DNA of 64,000 nt, taken from Mucilaginibacter sp. OK268 (GTDB lineage: Bacteria > Bacteroidota > Bacteroidia > Sphingobacteriales > Sphingobacteriaceae). The translations under genes were made by a program, and so were the position numbers. Numbering within the stretch: position 1 is the stretch's first letter; every line of letters begins with the position of its first letter. The stretch spans positions 496,001 to 560,000 of the forward strand of contig NZ_FNJV01000001.1 in NCBI RefSeq assembly GCF_900103125.1. The letters run 5' to 3'. Shown one piece after another: positions 63,237 to 64,000 of the stretch. The notes under the pieces were generated by a model, which saw nothing but the letters and a program-made list of their open reading frames with translations, was not told the origin of the DNA and did no database searches.

Positions 63237-63530
63237 TCAAGGATAGATCATCTTGATTTTACCATCAGCAGTATGATATAATTTGGTCACTTTGATATTG
63301 CGTAGATAGGTTTTGCCAAATAACTCTGTATCATGGTAAAAAATATACCACTTGCCCTTGTAGGGAATAATAGATGGTGTGTAGTCCTGCCTTGTACGGG
63401 TTGCATGCAATTTCCAGGTAAATTCATGTCTGTGCGAGGCACGAGCCAGTGATAACGGTAAAAATACCTTGATCCGGGACTCCTTTCTGTTATAAATGAT
63501 GATGTTTTCAGTACATATGTTTTAAGTGAA
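63237..63530 (-). pseudogene. Truncated GH43 glycosidase remnant (C-terminus)
   Basis: The minus strand is open from about 63530 to the TGA at 63237-63239 with no start codon. It reads RQDYTPSIIPYKGKWYIFYH followed by DTELFGKTYLRNIKVTKLYH and a short tail. This matches the conserved end of GH43 xylosidases/arabinofuranosidases (KGKWY-x-FYH, then a YRR/YLRN-type motif). Only about 90 residues of a 300+ residue enzyme remain. A stop precedes the remnant. Confidence 0.65.
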
Positions 63531-63594
63531 TAGATTGTTTGTTATTGCGGTTACGAATACCGGCACGGCACGGGAAGTATTTAGTGGAAATAAA

Positions 63595-64000
63595 TTATAC
63601 GCCACTGAACACGGCGAAACCACCATCGACGTTAATAACGGTACCGGTAACAAATTTAGAGGCGTCGCTGAGCAGCCAGATCAAGGCTCCGCATAACTCG
63701 TCCGCATCCCCGAACCGATGATACGGCGTTTGTTTCAGCACCAGCTTACCTCGTTCTGTATAAGAGCCGTCCGGACGGGTAAGCAGGGTCCGGTTCTGTT
63801 CAGTGAGGAAAAAACCGGGTGCGATAGCGTTCATACGAAGTTTGTCACCATAACGGTTCGCCATTTCAACCGAAAACCACTTCGTATAGATATCAATTGC
63901 CGCCTAAGCCAAACTATACCCCAGGACTTTGGTAATCGCGCGCTGGGAGGCCATGGATGAGATATTTACAATGCTACCGCCTCCTGACCTGACCATGGCC
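63595..64000 (-). pseudogene. SDR oxidoreductase (fructuronate-reductase-like) with amber stop; cut by window end
   Basis: Minus-strand reading from the window end: SGGGSIVNISSMASQRAITK, VLGYSLA-stop-AAIDIYTKWF, then MANRYGDKLRMNAIAPGFF and the C-terminus (LIWLLSDASKFVTGTVINVDGG). The stop TAG at 63904-63906 is in frame and replaces the Lys of the catalytic Tyr-x-x-x-Lys. The NAIAPGFFLTEQNRTLL segment is typical of SDRs beside mannonate dehydratase (hexuronate pathway). A restart at ATG 63864 would give only an 89-aa inactive piece. The 5' part lies beyond the window. Confidence 0.75.

Noticed and set aside
63904..63906. Amber codon read as a special amino acid in the SDR gene
   Set aside because: No sign of pyrrolysine machinery is expected in Bacteroidota and the position needs Lys; a nonsense mutation or sequencing error is simpler.
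1..64000. CRISPR array, tRNA or rRNA genes
   Set aside because: No regularly spaced repeats and no recognisable tRNA/rRNA signatures were seen when reading the window; this was by eye, not by a covariance search.

Overview
The window suggests a member of the Bacteroidota, most likely a soil or plant-associated Sphingobacteriaceae (Mucilaginibacter/Pedobacter type). It has three SusC/SusD pairs, two ECF-sigma/FecR pairs placed before STN-domain SusC receptors, a CTnDOT-type tra gene set, an RteC-family regulator, an ImuA/ImuB/DnaE2 cassette, and few Shine-Dalgarno sites. All assignments come from reading the sequence and from family knowledge; no database search was run.

Layout. 1-5421: AT-rich accessory island, all on the + strand, with an unknown 176-aa protein, a one-TM protein, a SEFIR (TIR-like) protein, a HEPN-type protein and a DUF6236-like protein; it looks like a defence island. 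5422-6156: decayed DNA. 6157-13920: DNA-damage cassette imuA-imuB-dnaE2, a small membrane protein, an AlkB-type dioxygenase, a secreted S1/P1 nuclease and a small hypothetical gene. 13983-23653 (- strand): glycan locus 1 (ECF sigma, FecR, SusC, SusD, secreted hydrolase-like protein). 24299-26225: HxlR regulator divergent from a SnoaL-like gene, then an exported beta-carbonic anhydrase. 26613-35789 (+): glycan locus 2 (ECF sigma, FecR, SusC, SusD, GH29 alpha-L-fucosidase). 35991-36253: transposase remnant. 36382-48148 (-): a conjugation operon with TraE, F, G, three TraI-like paralogues, J, K, L, M and two element-associated proteins. No TraN, relaxase, coupling protein or integrase is visible. 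48305-50417: two regulatory genes, one RteC-like.

50502-55652 is the most unusual part. A 59-aa Thr-rich peptide gene with a lanthipeptide-like leader and no Cys in its presumed core lies divergent from a LytS/LytTR two-component pair. That pair is convergent with a full-length LanB-type dehydratase. No LanC cyclase, protease or exporter is visible. The peptide gene points into the RteC-like genes and the tra operon, so the modified peptide may be linked to control of the mobile element (inference).

56094-64000: xylan locus with a GH30_8-type glucuronoxylanase, a SusC/SusD pair without a sigma/anti-sigma pair, a truncated GH43 remnant and a hexuronate-type SDR. The SDR has an amber stop exactly at the catalytic Lys of YxxxK, so this end seems to be decaying. 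No tRNA, rRNA or CRISPR array was recognised.
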